64,000 bases of DNA from Caulobacter sp. GTDB lineage: Bacteria; Pseudomonadota; Alphaproteobacteria; Caulobacterales; Caulobacteraceae. Position 1 is the first letter of the stretch; each line of letters begins with the position of its first letter. Below the pieces are notes generated by a model that saw nothing but the letters and a program-made list of their open reading frames with translations, was not told the origin of the DNA and did not search any database. The stretch covers positions 124,001-188,000 of the forward strand of contig NZ_JAGIBH010000009.1 in NCBI RefSeq assembly GCF_017744445.1, in the 5' to 3' direction. Below, piece after piece: positions 23,805-32,462 of this stretch. Both the position numbers and the translations under genes were made by a program.

Positions 23805-25954
23805 GCGGCGGCGCTCGCGTCGATCGGGGCCGACAGGCGGATGACCGTGCCCTTGGTGGTCTCGGGGATCTCGACCGCCCCGCCGATCTCGCCCAGGCGG
23901 CGTTCCAGGTTGGCCAGGCCGCTGCGCCGGCCCGGCTCACCGGGCAGGCCGACGCCGTCGTCGCTAAGGGTCAGCTCCAGCCGCCCGCCGTCCTCATGCA
24001 CGGTCACCGCCACGGTCGTCGCGCCGGCGTGGCGGATGGCGTTGGACACCACCTCGCGCACGGCCGAGGTCAGGTTCTTGTAGACGCGGTAGGGCGCGGT
24101 GCGGTCGGGGTCGGCCAGCTCGACGGGCGGCCAGTCCAGGGAGAGGCCCGCCGCCTCCAGCCGCTCGGACGTCTCATGGCGCAGGTCGGCCAGCACCGCC
24201 TCCAGCGGCAGGTCGTGGCCCGACAGGCCCGAGACGATGGCCCGCAGGTCGCCGATCGCGCCGCGCATGGCTTCGCGGGTCTGGGACAGGTCCTGGCGGT
24301 GCAGGCCCGACAGCAGCCGCGCCCCGACGTCGTCATGCAGGTCGCGGGCGATGCGCAGGCGCTCCTCCACGACCCCGCGGGCATAGGCGTCGCGACCTTC
24401 CTCGATCTGGCTGAGCAGCCCCACCAGCTGATCGGCCAGCTGGGCCTGGGCCGTGCCGAACAGGCCTCGCCCCCGGAACGGGAAGCGCAAGGTCAGGGCC
24501 GTGGTCCCGGCGGCGGCGGGCAGGCCCAGCGCCACGCCCTCGTCCAGGATCTGGGCGCGGACCAGCGGCCCGCCAGCGGAAATCTCCAATGGCTCGTAGA
24601 CCCGCGACAGCAGGGCCTTCCACGCCCCAGCGCGGGCCTCGGCGTCGTGGATCAGGGCGACCTGGGCCACGGCGGCGAACATCTCGTGCTCCTTCATGGT
24701 CTTGCGGCCGATCGTGCGCCGCCACAGCACGTCGCGGAACGGCAGGTAGGCGAAGGCGACGACCAGCAGCGACACGCCCAGCGCCGTGCTGGGCGCCGCG
24801 CCCAGGGCGGTGATCAGCAGGCCGTCCAGGGCCAGCATGGCCGCGCCAGCGCTCAGGTAGAACAGGATCCGGAACGCCCACTGGTCCAGCTCGAACAGCT
24901 TGTGGCGGCGCAGGCCCACGGCCATGCCGACATAGATGATCACGAAGAAGCCCAGCGAGTAGCGGGGGTCCAGGAACGGCGCGCGGCCGAGAGCGATGGG
25001 CACGGCGACATTGCCGATGAAGGCGCCGGCGCCGACGATCACCGACAGGCCGAGCCACCGGGTCGCGGCCATGGCGGCGGGATCCTTGCGGCTGGCGAAG
25101 GCCTGGACGCCGATGGCGACGATGATCAGGGCCATCTCCAGCGAGGTCACCGCCTGGCCGGTGCTGTCCAGCGAGGGGTTGCCGGGCAGCAGCGGCGTCA
25201 TCGCCCAGCCCAGCAGCCACAGCGGGATCAGCCACGCCACCGGCCACCGCGTCACCCGCTTGGGATAGGCCAGGAAGAAGGCGATCATCGCCCCGCCGAA
25301 CGCCACCGCGCCGGTCATGTTCAAGAGCTGGGACGTCAGGGCCAGGGCAGCGTCGGCGACCAGTTCGACGCTGGAATTGACGGCCCAGCCGAAGGTGAAG
25401 GCCAGCATCGACAGGCCCGTCAGCCCGAACAGCTGGGTGGCCAGGTCGCGCGGCCGCAGCGCCCAGACCCAGCCGACGATCAGGGCCGCGATCAGGCCGA
25501 ACGCCAGGTTAGCCCAGAACTCGGAGTTCAAGGTGGTCAGCGGCCGGGGCCGGTCGTCCACGGTCACGGGGCGCTGGACATTGTCGGCGCCCGCCAGCCG
25601 CACCACCAGCGGCCGCGCCTTCAGGGCGTCAGCGAAGGCGCCTTGCAGGCGGCGGCGCTGATGGGCCTCTGCCTGGGTGGCCGGACTGTCCAGCCCGCCG
25701 ATCTCGGCGGCGCGCAAGGCCGGGGCCGTCGGGTCGGCGCCGATTCCAGCCAGCCGATCCCCCACCTTGGCCCCGGCCCGCGCCAGCGGCCCTTGCGGGT
25801 CCAGGCGGGTGATGGTGATCGCCCCATCAGGACGCGTGTCGAAGCCCGCCCCCAGCCAAGCCGGGCTCAACGCCATCCACACGCCAGCCAGGGCGGTCGC
25901 CACGCACAGCAGGACGACGCCGAGCAACAGGGTGGTGGGTGACGACGTACGCAT
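23801..25954 (-). CDS. NarX-like sensor kinase with PDZ-like N-terminus
   Basis: 717 residues. Helix at about 8-27, a PDZ-like extracytoplasmic region (ITITRLDPQGPLARAGAKVGDRLAGI), then about eight transmembrane helices between 150 and 420. HisKA_3 dimerisation domain with ERLRIARDLHDDVGARLL (phospho-His) and HATPase motifs VVSNAIRHAG and LSDDGVGLPGEP...GLANLERR. Together with the overlapping response regulator it forms a complete two-component system; the multi-helix input domain suggests a membrane or lipophilic signal. Start at the ATG at 25954. Confidence 0.9.
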   Translation of the reverse strand: MRTSSPTTLLLGVVLLCVATALAGVWMALSPAWLGAGFDTRPDGAITITRLDPQGPLARAGAKVGDRLAGIGADPTAPALRAAEIGGLDSPATQAEAHQRRRLQGAFADALKARPLVVRLAGADNVQRPVTVDDRPRPLTTLNSEFWANLAFGLIAALIVGWVWALRPRDLATQLFGLTGLSMLAFTFGWAVNSSVELVADAALALTSQLLNMTGAVAFGGAMIAFFLAYPKRVTRWPVAWLIPLWLLGWAMTPLLPGNPSLDSTGQAVTSLEMALIIVAIGVQAFASRKDPAAMAATRWLGLSVIVGAGAFIGNVAVPIALGRAPFLDPRYSLGFFVIIYVGMAVGLRRHKLFELDQWAFRILFYLSAGAAMLALDGLLITALGAAPSTALGVSLLVVAFAYLPFRDVLWRRTIGRKTMKEHEMFAAVAQVALIHDAEARAGAWKALLSRVYEPLEISAGGPLVRAQILDEGVALGLPAAAGTTALTLRFPFRGRGLFGTAQAQLADQLVGLLSQIEEGRDAYARGVVEERLRIARDLHDDVGARLLSGLHRQDLSQTREAMRGAIGDLRAIVSGLSGHDLPLEAVLADLRHETSERLEAAGLSLDWPPVELADPDRTAPYRVYKNLTSAVREVVSNAIRHAGATTVAVTVHEDGGRLELTLSDDGVGLPGEPGRRSGLANLERRLGEIGGAVEIPETTKGTVIRLSAPIDASAAA

Positions 25955-26051
25955 GGATGAGCCGAGCTTGGGGCAGGACAAGCACGGCCGCAACTCTCAC
26001 GGAACGCCGTTATGGGGACACCCCCGGGATTGGGGGTTGCGTGGCGGTGAA

Positions 26052-26187
26052 GCGCCCCCTCCGTCTCGTCGCCTATCGGCGCCGATCCACCTCCCCCGCA
26101 AGCGGGGCAGGAGGGTTCAGCCTCCTCCTCCCTCGTGAAACGGGGGAGGTGGCGCGCTGCGGATACGCAGCGTGACGGAGGGGGCGC
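26052..26187 (+). repeat. Family D palindromic repeat, copy 1
   Basis: 136 bp with perfect 14-base terminal inverted repeats GCGCCCCCTCCGTC/GACGGAGGGGGCGC. Inner conserved tracts CCACCTCCCCCGCAAGCGGG and CGTGAAACGGGGGAGGTGG. Immediately downstream of the CE15 gene stop. Confidence 0.92.
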
Positions 26188-26194
26188 TTCGCCG

Positions 26195-27541
26195 CTACTT
26201 CCCCTCGAAGTACCGCGCCGCGAAGTCCAGGAAGAACGGCCAGTTGGGACCCGGCGTATGCCCGCCCTCGTGCTGGCGGAAGGCCAGGTCGCCGTCGGCG
26301 ATCAGGGTCAGGGGCGCGGGGAAGGTCGTCGCCCCCAGGTCTTTCTTGCCCAGCAGGCGGTAGACCGGCCCGGCCGCCACGGTGGCCATGAACATCCCAC
26401 GCGGGTCGGTCCAGGCGTCGGCCTCGTCATTGCCGACGCTGATGAACAGCGGCCTCGGCGCGACCAGGGCGATCAGCTCGTGGCTATCCACCGGCAGCTC
26501 GTCGGCGGTCAGCGGGCCGGCATATTTCAGGAAGTTCCCGGCCATCCAGTGGTGCTCGCCCTCGGCGGCCAGGTTCTCGACCTGCTCGCCGCGCTTGCGG
26601 CGATGCAGCTTGGCGCCGCCCTCGCCGGACGAGGCGATCAGGCCGACCGCCAGGCGCGGCTCGTAGGCCATGGCCACCAGCGCGCCCTTGCCGTAGCGCG
26701 ACAGCCCCTCGATCCCGACCCGCTTGGCGTCGATCGCCGGGTCGGTCTCGAAGTAGTCGATGCTGCGGCTGACGCCCCAGCCCCAGGCGCGCAGGGCGCC
26801 CCAGTCGTCGGGCTTGCGGGGGTGGCCGCGATTGGTCAGGCCGATGATGCCCTGATTCAGCTTGCCCGGGTCGTCGGCCTGGACGCTGGTGGGATCCAGG
26901 ATCGCGTAGCCCCATCCCCTTGCGAGCACCAGGTCGCGCCAATCCGGACCGGGCGGCGGCGGACGATTGCGCGCCCAGGGCGGGCCGTCGGGGAAGCCAA
27001 GCTCCAGAATCAGCGGGACGCCAGTCTTGCCCTCGGGCGTCACCACCAGGAGGTCGAGGGTCACGCTGATCGACGGCGCCCGGCGGTTGTCGGCGACCCC
27101 GGCCAGGCGCTTTTCGACCACCGGCACACCGGCGCGGACGGTCTTGGTTTCCTTGACCACCGTCCAGGTGACCTTCGGCGCATTCTTCGGGATCCGCCCG
27201 TGTTCCTCGCGTTCGAACAACTCGACCAATTGGGGCCGGCGGGTCTTCCACCAGGCGTCGGCGTCGGGGACCGGGCGCCCGTCCGGGAAGGCCAGCGGGT
27301 CGGGCAGCAGGCTGAACGGCCCGGCCTTGGCCTCGTCGTAGTTCACGGCGTTGGGCGCGGCCTTGTTGTAGCCGTCGACGCCGGGGCGCAGCGGCTTGTC
27401 GATGCCCAGGCTTTTCAGCATCCGCGCATGCTCGGCCTGACCGGCGGCGACGTCGCGTTGCGGGAACTGGGCGGCGGCCGGGGTGGCGACCGCGAGGCCC
27501 ACCGCCACGGCCATTTTGAGCATTGATCTTACAAGTGTCAT
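26195..27541 (-). CDS. Glucuronoyl esterase (CE15 family), exported
   Basis: 448 residues. Signal peptide MTLVRSMLKMAVAVGLAVATPAAAQ. CE15 features: WGWGVSRSIDYFETDPAIDAKRVGIEGLSRYGKGALVAM (nucleophile Ser in GLSRYGKG; the usual Cys before it is Leu), ASSGEGGAKLHRRK, and the catalytic His in HEGGHTPGPNW. It splits ester links between lignin and 4-O-methylglucuronate on xylan. Divergent from GH35 with only 20 bases between them, which hold a GntR-type operator. Internal ATGs at codons 7 and 10 are alternative starts. Confidence 0.88.
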   Translation of the reverse strand: MTLVRSMLKMAVAVGLAVATPAAAQFPQRDVAAGQAEHARMLKSLGIDKPLRPGVDGYNKAAPNAVNYDEAKAGPFSLLPDPLAFPDGRPVPDADAWWKTRRPQLVELFEREEHGRIPKNAPKVTWTVVKETKTVRAGVPVVEKRLAGVADNRRAPSISVTLDLLVVTPEGKTGVPLILELGFPDGPPWARNRPPPPGPDWRDLVLARGWGYAILDPTSVQADDPGKLNQGIIGLTNRGHPRKPDDWGALRAWGWGVSRSIDYFETDPAIDAKRVGIEGLSRYGKGALVAMAYEPRLAVGLIASSGEGGAKLHRRKRGEQVENLAAEGEHHWMAGNFLKYAGPLTADELPVDSHELIALVAPRPLFISVGNDEADAWTDPRGMFMATVAAGPVYRLLGKKDLGATTFPAPLTLIADGDLAFRQHEGGHTPGPNWPFFLDFAARYFEGK

Positions 27542-27544
27542 GAC

Positions 27545-27557
27545 GTCATCTGACCTC
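27545..27557. promoter_or_regulatory. GntR (FadR-type) operator candidate, CE15/GH35 gap
   Basis: GTCATCTGACCTC retains the core of the locus motif TGGTCNGACCA (7 of 11). It lies in the 20-base divergent gap. Weaker than the other copies, but position supports it. Confidence 0.4.
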
Positions 27558-27561
27558 TGCC

Positions 27562-29139
27562 ATGCGAAACAGTCTTACCACCTTGAGCGCCGCCCTGGCC
27601 CTGGGCCTTGCTATCCCCGCCCATGCCGAAGACATCCCCCGCATCGCCCGTCAGGACGGCGCGCATCGGCTGCTGGTGGGCGGCAAACCGTTCCTGATCC
27701 TGGGCGGCGAGCTGGGCAATTCGAGCAGCTCGGACCTCAAGGATCTGTCCGGCCACTGGGCGGTGCTGAAGGCGGCGAACCTGAACACGGTGCTGGCGCC
27801 GGTGACCTGGGAGCAGATCGAACCGGTCGAGGGGAAGTTCGACTTCACCGTGCTGGACGGCATGATCCAGCAAGCTCGCGCCAACGACATGCGCCTTGTC
27901 CTACTGTGGTTCGGGGCGTGGAAGAACAGCATGTCGACCTACACGCCTGCCTGGGTGAAACATGACCAGATCCGCTTCCCCCTGGCCCGCACGGCGGAAG
28001 GCAAGGCGGTCGAGATCCTCAGCGCCTCGTACCCCGCCACCCGCAACGCCGACGCCAAGGCCTATGCCGCGATGATGGCGCACCTGAAGGCCGTGGACGG
28101 GGAAAAGCGCACGGTCCTGATGGTCCAGGTCGAGAACGAGATCGGCATGCTGCCCCAGGCGCGGGACCACGGCAAAGCGGCCGAGGACGACTTCAGGAAG
28201 CCCGTGCCGGCGGCGGTGCTGAAGGCGACCGGGGCCAAGAAGACCGGCGCCTGGGAAGCGGTGTTCGGCGCCTCTGCGGCGACCGACGAGCTGTGGCAGG
28301 CCTGGACCTTCGGTCGCTATGTCGAGGCGGTGACGGCGGCCGGCAAAAAGGCCTATGGGCTGCCGATGTATGTCAACGCCGCCCTGCCCCGGCCGGGTAC
28401 GGTCCCTGGCGGCTATCCCAGCGCCGGGCCGCTGCCGCATCTGATCGACCTGTGGCGGGCGGCGGCGCCGTCCTTGGACATGCTGAGCCCGGACATCTAC
28501 TTCGCCGACTTCGTCAAATGGATGCCGCCCTACGACCGGGCCGACCAGCCCTTGTTCATCCCCGAGGCCGACCAGGCCGGCAAGACGCCCGCCCCCGGCA
28601 ACGCCTTCTGGGCGATCGGCGAGCATGACGCGATCGGCTTCTCGCCCTTTTCGATCGAGAACCTGCCGCCCGAGGGGGTGAAGGCCCTGGGCGCGGCGTA
28701 TCGGCTGCTGGACCAGCTGACGCCGCTGATCATCACCCACAACGGCGGCAAGACCATGCGAGGGTTCCGGGCGCCGGTGGCCTATGACGGGACGGTGGAC
28801 CTGACGCCTCGGAAGGCCAGCTTCGGGGCGTGGGATTTCACGGTGACGGTGGTCGATCCGTGGACGCCGAAGGATGCGCAGGACTATGCCAGCCATGGCG
28901 GGCTGGTGATCCAGCTCTCGGCCGATGAGTTCCTGGTGGCGGGTCGGGGGATCACGATCACCTTCGCGACGCAGGGGGCGAGCGTGGGGCTGGAGAGCGT
29001 GCGGGAGGTGAGCTTCGACGGCGGTCAGTGGGTCGACGGGCGCTGGCTGAACGGGGACCAGACCCACCAGGGGCGGCATGTGCGGCTGCCGCCGACGGCG
29101 TTCGGGGTGCAGCGGGTGAAGCTGTACAAGTACCGGTAG
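27562..29139 (+). CDS. GH35-like beta-galactosidase, exported
   Basis: 525 residues. Signal peptide MRNSLTTLSAALALGLAIPAHA. TIM-barrel GH35 core: FLILGGELGNSSSSDLKDL, NTVLAPVTWEQIEPVEGKFDF, acid/base Glu in VMVQVENEIGML and nucleophile Glu in FIPEADQAG; a C-terminal beta domain (DUF5597-like) from about 380. Likely removes beta-galactosyl or related side groups from hemicellulose oligomers; substrate is inferred from context. ATG at 27562, with no strong SD. Confidence 0.85.
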   Translation: MRNSLTTLSAALALGLAIPAHAEDIPRIARQDGAHRLLVGGKPFLILGGELGNSSSSDLKDLSGHWAVLKAANLNTVLAPVTWEQIEPVEGKFDFTVLDGMIQQARANDMRLVLLWFGAWKNSMSTYTPAWVKHDQIRFPLARTAEGKAVEILSASYPATRNADAKAYAAMMAHLKAVDGEKRTVLMVQVENEIGMLPQARDHGKAAEDDFRKPVPAAVLKATGAKKTGAWEAVFGASAATDELWQAWTFGRYVEAVTAAGKKAYGLPMYVNAALPRPGTVPGGYPSAGPLPHLIDLWRAAAPSLDMLSPDIYFADFVKWMPPYDRADQPLFIPEADQAGKTPAPGNAFWAIGEHDAIGFSPFSIENLPPEGVKALGAAYRLLDQLTPLIITHNGGKTMRGFRAPVAYDGTVDLTPRKASFGAWDFTVTVVDPWTPKDAQDYASHGGLVIQLSADEFLVAGRGITITFATQGASVGLESVREVSFDGGQWVDGRWLNGDQTHQGRHVRLPPTAFGVQRVKLYKYR

Positions 29140-29157
29140 GGGCCGGCGGCTCACCCT

Positions 29158-29289
29158 CACCTCCCCCTCTTGGGGGAGGTGGCGCGCCCGCGCAGCGTGG
29201 CGTGACGGAGGGGGCTGGTCATGAGTCGGCCGGCGCTGGCCCCTCCACCGCCATTCGGCGGTCCCCCTCCCCCAAAGGGGGAGGAGAGA
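29158..29289. repeat. Family A palindromic repeat
   Basis: Between the convergent GH35 and GH43 genes; same arms as at 13728-13860 (CTTGGGGGAGGTGGCGCG and CCCCCAAAGGGGGAGGAG). Confidence 0.9.
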
Positions 29290-29308
29290 AGAACCGTCCA
29301 GCCTCGCG

Positions 29309-30982
29309 CTACTGCTCCGCGCCATGCGCGTAGACGCCCAGCATCGTCCCGACGAACCCACCCGCGACCTTGGTGCTCAGCGAGGTCCCGTCCGCCCCCG
29401 CCACCAGCGTGTCCCAAGCCCCCGGCGCCGTGCCCCAGGCGAAATCCAGCGCCCCGCCCTTGGCCGTGATCTTCAAGTTCAAACCCTGGCCCGATTTGAG
29501 GGAAACAGCTTTTTCCGCCACCACGACGCCGTCGACCGGATCATTCTTCCCGGCCCGCTTCTCCACGCGCACCACCGTCCGCCCACCGTCGCGCACCAGG
29601 CCGACGAACCAGTAGAAGTCGTCGTTCTGCACCGCCACCAGGCCGGCCTTGTCGCCATCGGCCTTGGGCGTGAACAGCACCGTCGTCTGGACCGTGGCGT
29701 TCATGTGCTGCTGGCGGCGGGCCCAGACGCTGGGCTGGTCGTTGTCGCCGATCTTGGCCGCGCGGGCCTCCAGGCTGAGGATGCCGCTCTTCACCGACCA
29801 CCAGCGCGAGGTCGGGATGCGCATGGTCATCCAGCTCTTGGGCAGCTCGGGCCCGGCGAAGGTCTCGGCGACCCGGAACGGACCCGAGGTCGGCGGCGCC
29901 TTCAGGGCCGGCAGTTTCGGCGCGGCGTGCGTGTACGGGATCGTCTGGCCGTTGGGCAGGATCACCGGCCAGCCATCCTTCCACTCGACCGGCAGCAGGA
30001 AAGTCTCGCGGCCGGTGTTGTAGGTGTCGTCGCCGTAGGGGCGCACGGCCAGGAAGGTCGCCCACCACGTGCCATCCGGGGCGTCGACGATGTCGGCGTG
30101 GCCGGCCGAGGTGATCGGCAGCGGGCGGTCCTTGGGCAGGCCGCGCTGGGTCAGGATCGGATTGTCCTTATACGGAGCATATGGCCCGGTCGCCGACTTG
30201 GACCGCAGCACCACCTGGCTGTGACCCTCTGCCGTGCCGCCCTCGGCGGCGACCAGATAGTACCAGCCGTCCTTCTTGAGGATGTGCGGCCCCTCGGGCC
30301 AGATCGGCTTGGTGGAGGGATCCACGCCCTTGTCCAGCAGCACCTTGCGGGGGCCGATCGTCTTCTGGGCCTTGGGGTCGTATTCCTGGATCCAGATGGC
30401 GCGGTGGCCCTGGTATTCGGCAGGGCCAGGCGGGTTGTCGTTGTTGACGATCCACGCCCGGCCATCATCGTCGAAGAACAGCGAGGCGTCGATGCCGCCG
30501 ACTTCCGGCAGCCACACCGGATCCGACCACGGCCCCTTGGGATCCTTGGCGGTGATCAGGAAGTTGCCGCCGCAGTCGACGCAGGTGTTGAGGATGTAGA
30601 ACAGCCCGTCGTGATGGGTGATGGCCGGCGCGAACACGGCCCGCGACAGGCCCAGGCGCTTGAAGTCCAGCATGCCGGGGCGGTCCAGCGCATTACCGAT
30701 CTGCTCCCAGTGGACCAGGTCGGTCGAGTGGTGCACCGGCAGGCCCGGGAACCAGGCGAAGGTCGAGTTGACCAGGTAGAAGTCGTTGCCAACCCGGGTG
30801 ACCGACGGGTCGGGGTAGAAGCCCTGGACGATCGGGTTGCGGTACTGGCCGGGGGCGGTTTTGACCGAGTCCGACGGGTCGCTGCCGCTGTAGATGAAGT
30901 TGGTGAACTGGGCGGTGTTGGAGGCGGCTTGGGCTGTGGTGGCCAGCAGGGCCAGAGCCAGGGCGGCGGTCACAATACGCAT
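29309..30982 (-). CDS. GH43 beta-xylosidase/arabinofuranosidase, exported
   Basis: 557 residues. Signal peptide MRIVTAALALALLATTAQAA. Five-bladed propeller with the base Asp in IVQGFYPDPSVTRVG, the modulating Asp in VGGIDASLFFDDDGRAWI and acid Glu in KPIWPEGPHILKKDGWYYL, then a C-terminal concanavalin-like module (DUF1349/GH43 C2 type) from about 345. Acts on xylo-oligosaccharides. Start at the ATG at 30982. Downstream of GH10 on the same strand, separated by a family C repeat. Confidence 0.92.
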   Translation of the reverse strand: MRIVTAALALALLATTAQAASNTAQFTNFIYSGSDPSDSVKTAPGQYRNPIVQGFYPDPSVTRVGNDFYLVNSTFAWFPGLPVHHSTDLVHWEQIGNALDRPGMLDFKRLGLSRAVFAPAITHHDGLFYILNTCVDCGGNFLITAKDPKGPWSDPVWLPEVGGIDASLFFDDDGRAWIVNNDNPPGPAEYQGHRAIWIQEYDPKAQKTIGPRKVLLDKGVDPSTKPIWPEGPHILKKDGWYYLVAAEGGTAEGHSQVVLRSKSATGPYAPYKDNPILTQRGLPKDRPLPITSAGHADIVDAPDGTWWATFLAVRPYGDDTYNTGRETFLLPVEWKDGWPVILPNGQTIPYTHAAPKLPALKAPPTSGPFRVAETFAGPELPKSWMTMRIPTSRWWSVKSGILSLEARAAKIGDNDQPSVWARRQQHMNATVQTTVLFTPKADGDKAGLVAVQNDDFYWFVGLVRDGGRTVVRVEKRAGKNDPVDGVVVAEKAVSLKSGQGLNLKITAKGGALDFAWGTAPGAWDTLVAGADGTSLSTKVAGGFVGTMLGVYAHGAEQ

Positions 30983-31000
30983 CAACAACACTCCCCTATT

Positions 31001-31105
31001 CCGTCTTCCCGGCGAAAGCCGGGACCCAGATTCAGCCTGAGCTTTGACCAATCCTGGCGCTCACAGCCCCATGATCTGGGCCCCGGCTTTCGCCGGGGAA
31101 ACGGG
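31001..31105. repeat. Family C palindromic repeat (GH10-GH43 gap)
   Basis: CCGTCTTCCCGGCGAAAGCC at one end and GGCTTTCGCCGGGGAAACGG at the other. Confidence 0.9.
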
Positions 31106-31137
31106 ATTTCTGAAATCATCCCAAAGGTCAGCAAGCC

Positions 31138-32274
31138 CTACCGCGCCGGCGCCGCCCGGAACGCCGCCGCCACAGCCTCGCGCAGCGGCTTGGGCTTGTA
31201 GTCGTCATCATACAACGTCGGGCGCTTGGGCAGCTTGTCCTGGCGGTACCATTGGTTCTGCAGCCACGAATATTTGTCGACCATGCCCCAGGCCAGGATC
31301 TCCTTGGTCTGCTTGTAGGACAGCATCTGGTCGAGGAAGGCCTTGGCGTAGGCCGCGACCTCGGCGTCGCGCGGGCCGAAGGCGGCCGGCAGGCCCTTGT
31401 CGTGGACGTCGAACTCGGTGACCAGCAGGTCGTAACCCATGCCGGTGACGTCGTTCAGGAAGGCCGTCCATTCCTGGGTCTGCGGCTTGCCGAAACCGGT
31501 GAAGCTGTCGGCGTTCTCGGCCCCGATGTGGCTCTGGATGCCCAGGGCGTCGACGGGCGTGCCGCGCTTCTTGAAGCCCTCCAGCAGCTTGAGCACGCCG
31601 TAGCGGTGCTTCTCGTTGCCGACTTCCTGGCTCATGTAATCGTTGTAGACCAGCCGGGCCTTGGGCGCGGCCTGGCGGGCGACCTGGAACGACAGGTCCA
31701 GCACCTGCTCCTTGCCCATGGCGTCGGATAGGAACGTCGAGCGGATCGAGCCGTCCTTGGGATCGACCGTCTCGTTGACCACGTCCCACGAGATCATCTG
31801 CGGATAGCGGCCGCACAGGGCCTGGATGTGCTCGGTGACCATCTTGGCCGCCGCCTCGGCGGGCTTCGAGCCGAAGTCGTAGGTCTTGGTCCATTCGGGG
31901 AACCACTGCGGGTGGTGCCACAGCAGGGTGTGGCCGCGCAGGGCCTGGCCGTTCTGCTTGGCGAATTCGGCGATGCGGTCGGCGCGGCCGAAGTCATAGT
32001 ACTGGGGCCCGCGGGCGCGGACGACGTACCACTTCAGCTCGTTCTCGGGCACCAGCACGCCGCACTCGCGGGCCAGGATCTCGAGATAGGCGTGGTCTTC
32101 GAACGAGCCGGTGATCGAGCCCTTGGGGCCCGCCCCGACGGCGCTGCCGAAATAGACGCCCTTGGCCTTGGCCAGGTCGCGCAGCGGGGTTTCATCAGCA
32201 AAGGCGCAGCCGGCGTAGGCGCTGGCGGCTCCAGCCGCGCCCAGGGCCAGAAGATCTCGACGCGAAAGGCTCAT
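31138..32274 (-). CDS. GH10 endo-1,4-beta-xylanase, exported
   Basis: 378 residues. N-terminus MSLSRRDLLALGAAGAASAYAG is a twin-arginine signal, with a Cys that could be lipidated (AYAGC). GH10 barrel: VPENELKWYVV, LRGHTLLWHHPQWFPEW, acid/base Glu in MISWDVVNETVD, IQSHIG, and nucleophile Glu in YDLLVTEFDVHD; C-terminal WGMVDKYSWLQ. Cuts the xylan main chain. Follows TonB receptor 1 with a strong terminator between, so it may be expressed at a lower level or from its own promoter. Confidence 0.95.
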   Translation of the reverse strand: MSLSRRDLLALGAAGAASAYAGCAFADETPLRDLAKAKGVYFGSAVGAGPKGSITGSFEDHAYLEILARECGVLVPENELKWYVVRARGPQYYDFGRADRIAEFAKQNGQALRGHTLLWHHPQWFPEWTKTYDFGSKPAEAAAKMVTEHIQALCGRYPQMISWDVVNETVDPKDGSIRSTFLSDAMGKEQVLDLSFQVARQAAPKARLVYNDYMSQEVGNEKHRYGVLKLLEGFKKRGTPVDALGIQSHIGAENADSFTGFGKPQTQEWTAFLNDVTGMGYDLLVTEFDVHDKGLPAAFGPRDAEVAAYAKAFLDQMLSYKQTKEILAWGMVDKYSWLQNQWYRQDKLPKRPTLYDDDYKPKPLREAVAAAFRAAPAR

Positions 32275-32288
32275 GCGTCACGCTCCCA

Positions 32289-32328
32289 AGAAAAAGGCGC
32301 GCACCGTCTTGGAGGAACGATGCGCGCC
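32289..32328 (-). terminator. Rho-independent terminator downstream of TonB receptor 1
   Basis: On the minus strand GGCGCGCA, 17-base loop, TGCGCGCC then TTTTTCTT. Perfect 8-base stem. It ends receptor transcription before the GH10 gene. Confidence 0.85.
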
Positions 32329-32420
32329 AAAACAAAGACAGTTGGCAGGAGTAACCGGGCTCTTCCGGCCGACTTTCGAAACGAGGATCGAAAGCCGGAA
32401 AAGCCCATCCATCCGTATCC

Positions 32421-32451
32421 GCCGGCCCGAGGGGGAGACCCTCGAGCCGGC
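32421..32451 (-). other. Stem-loop just after TonB receptor 1
   Basis: GCCGGCCCGAGGG and CCCTCGAGCCGGC pair with one mismatch around a 5-base loop, 11 bases after the receptor stop. There is no T-run, so it may protect the mRNA 3' end. Confidence 0.6.
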
Positions 32452-32462
32452 GTCCACGAACC

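Noticed and set aside
26052..26187. Family D repeat considered as a simple transcription terminator
   Set aside because: No T-run at either end and the element is far longer than needed; it may still affect 3' ends, but it is better treated as a repeat.
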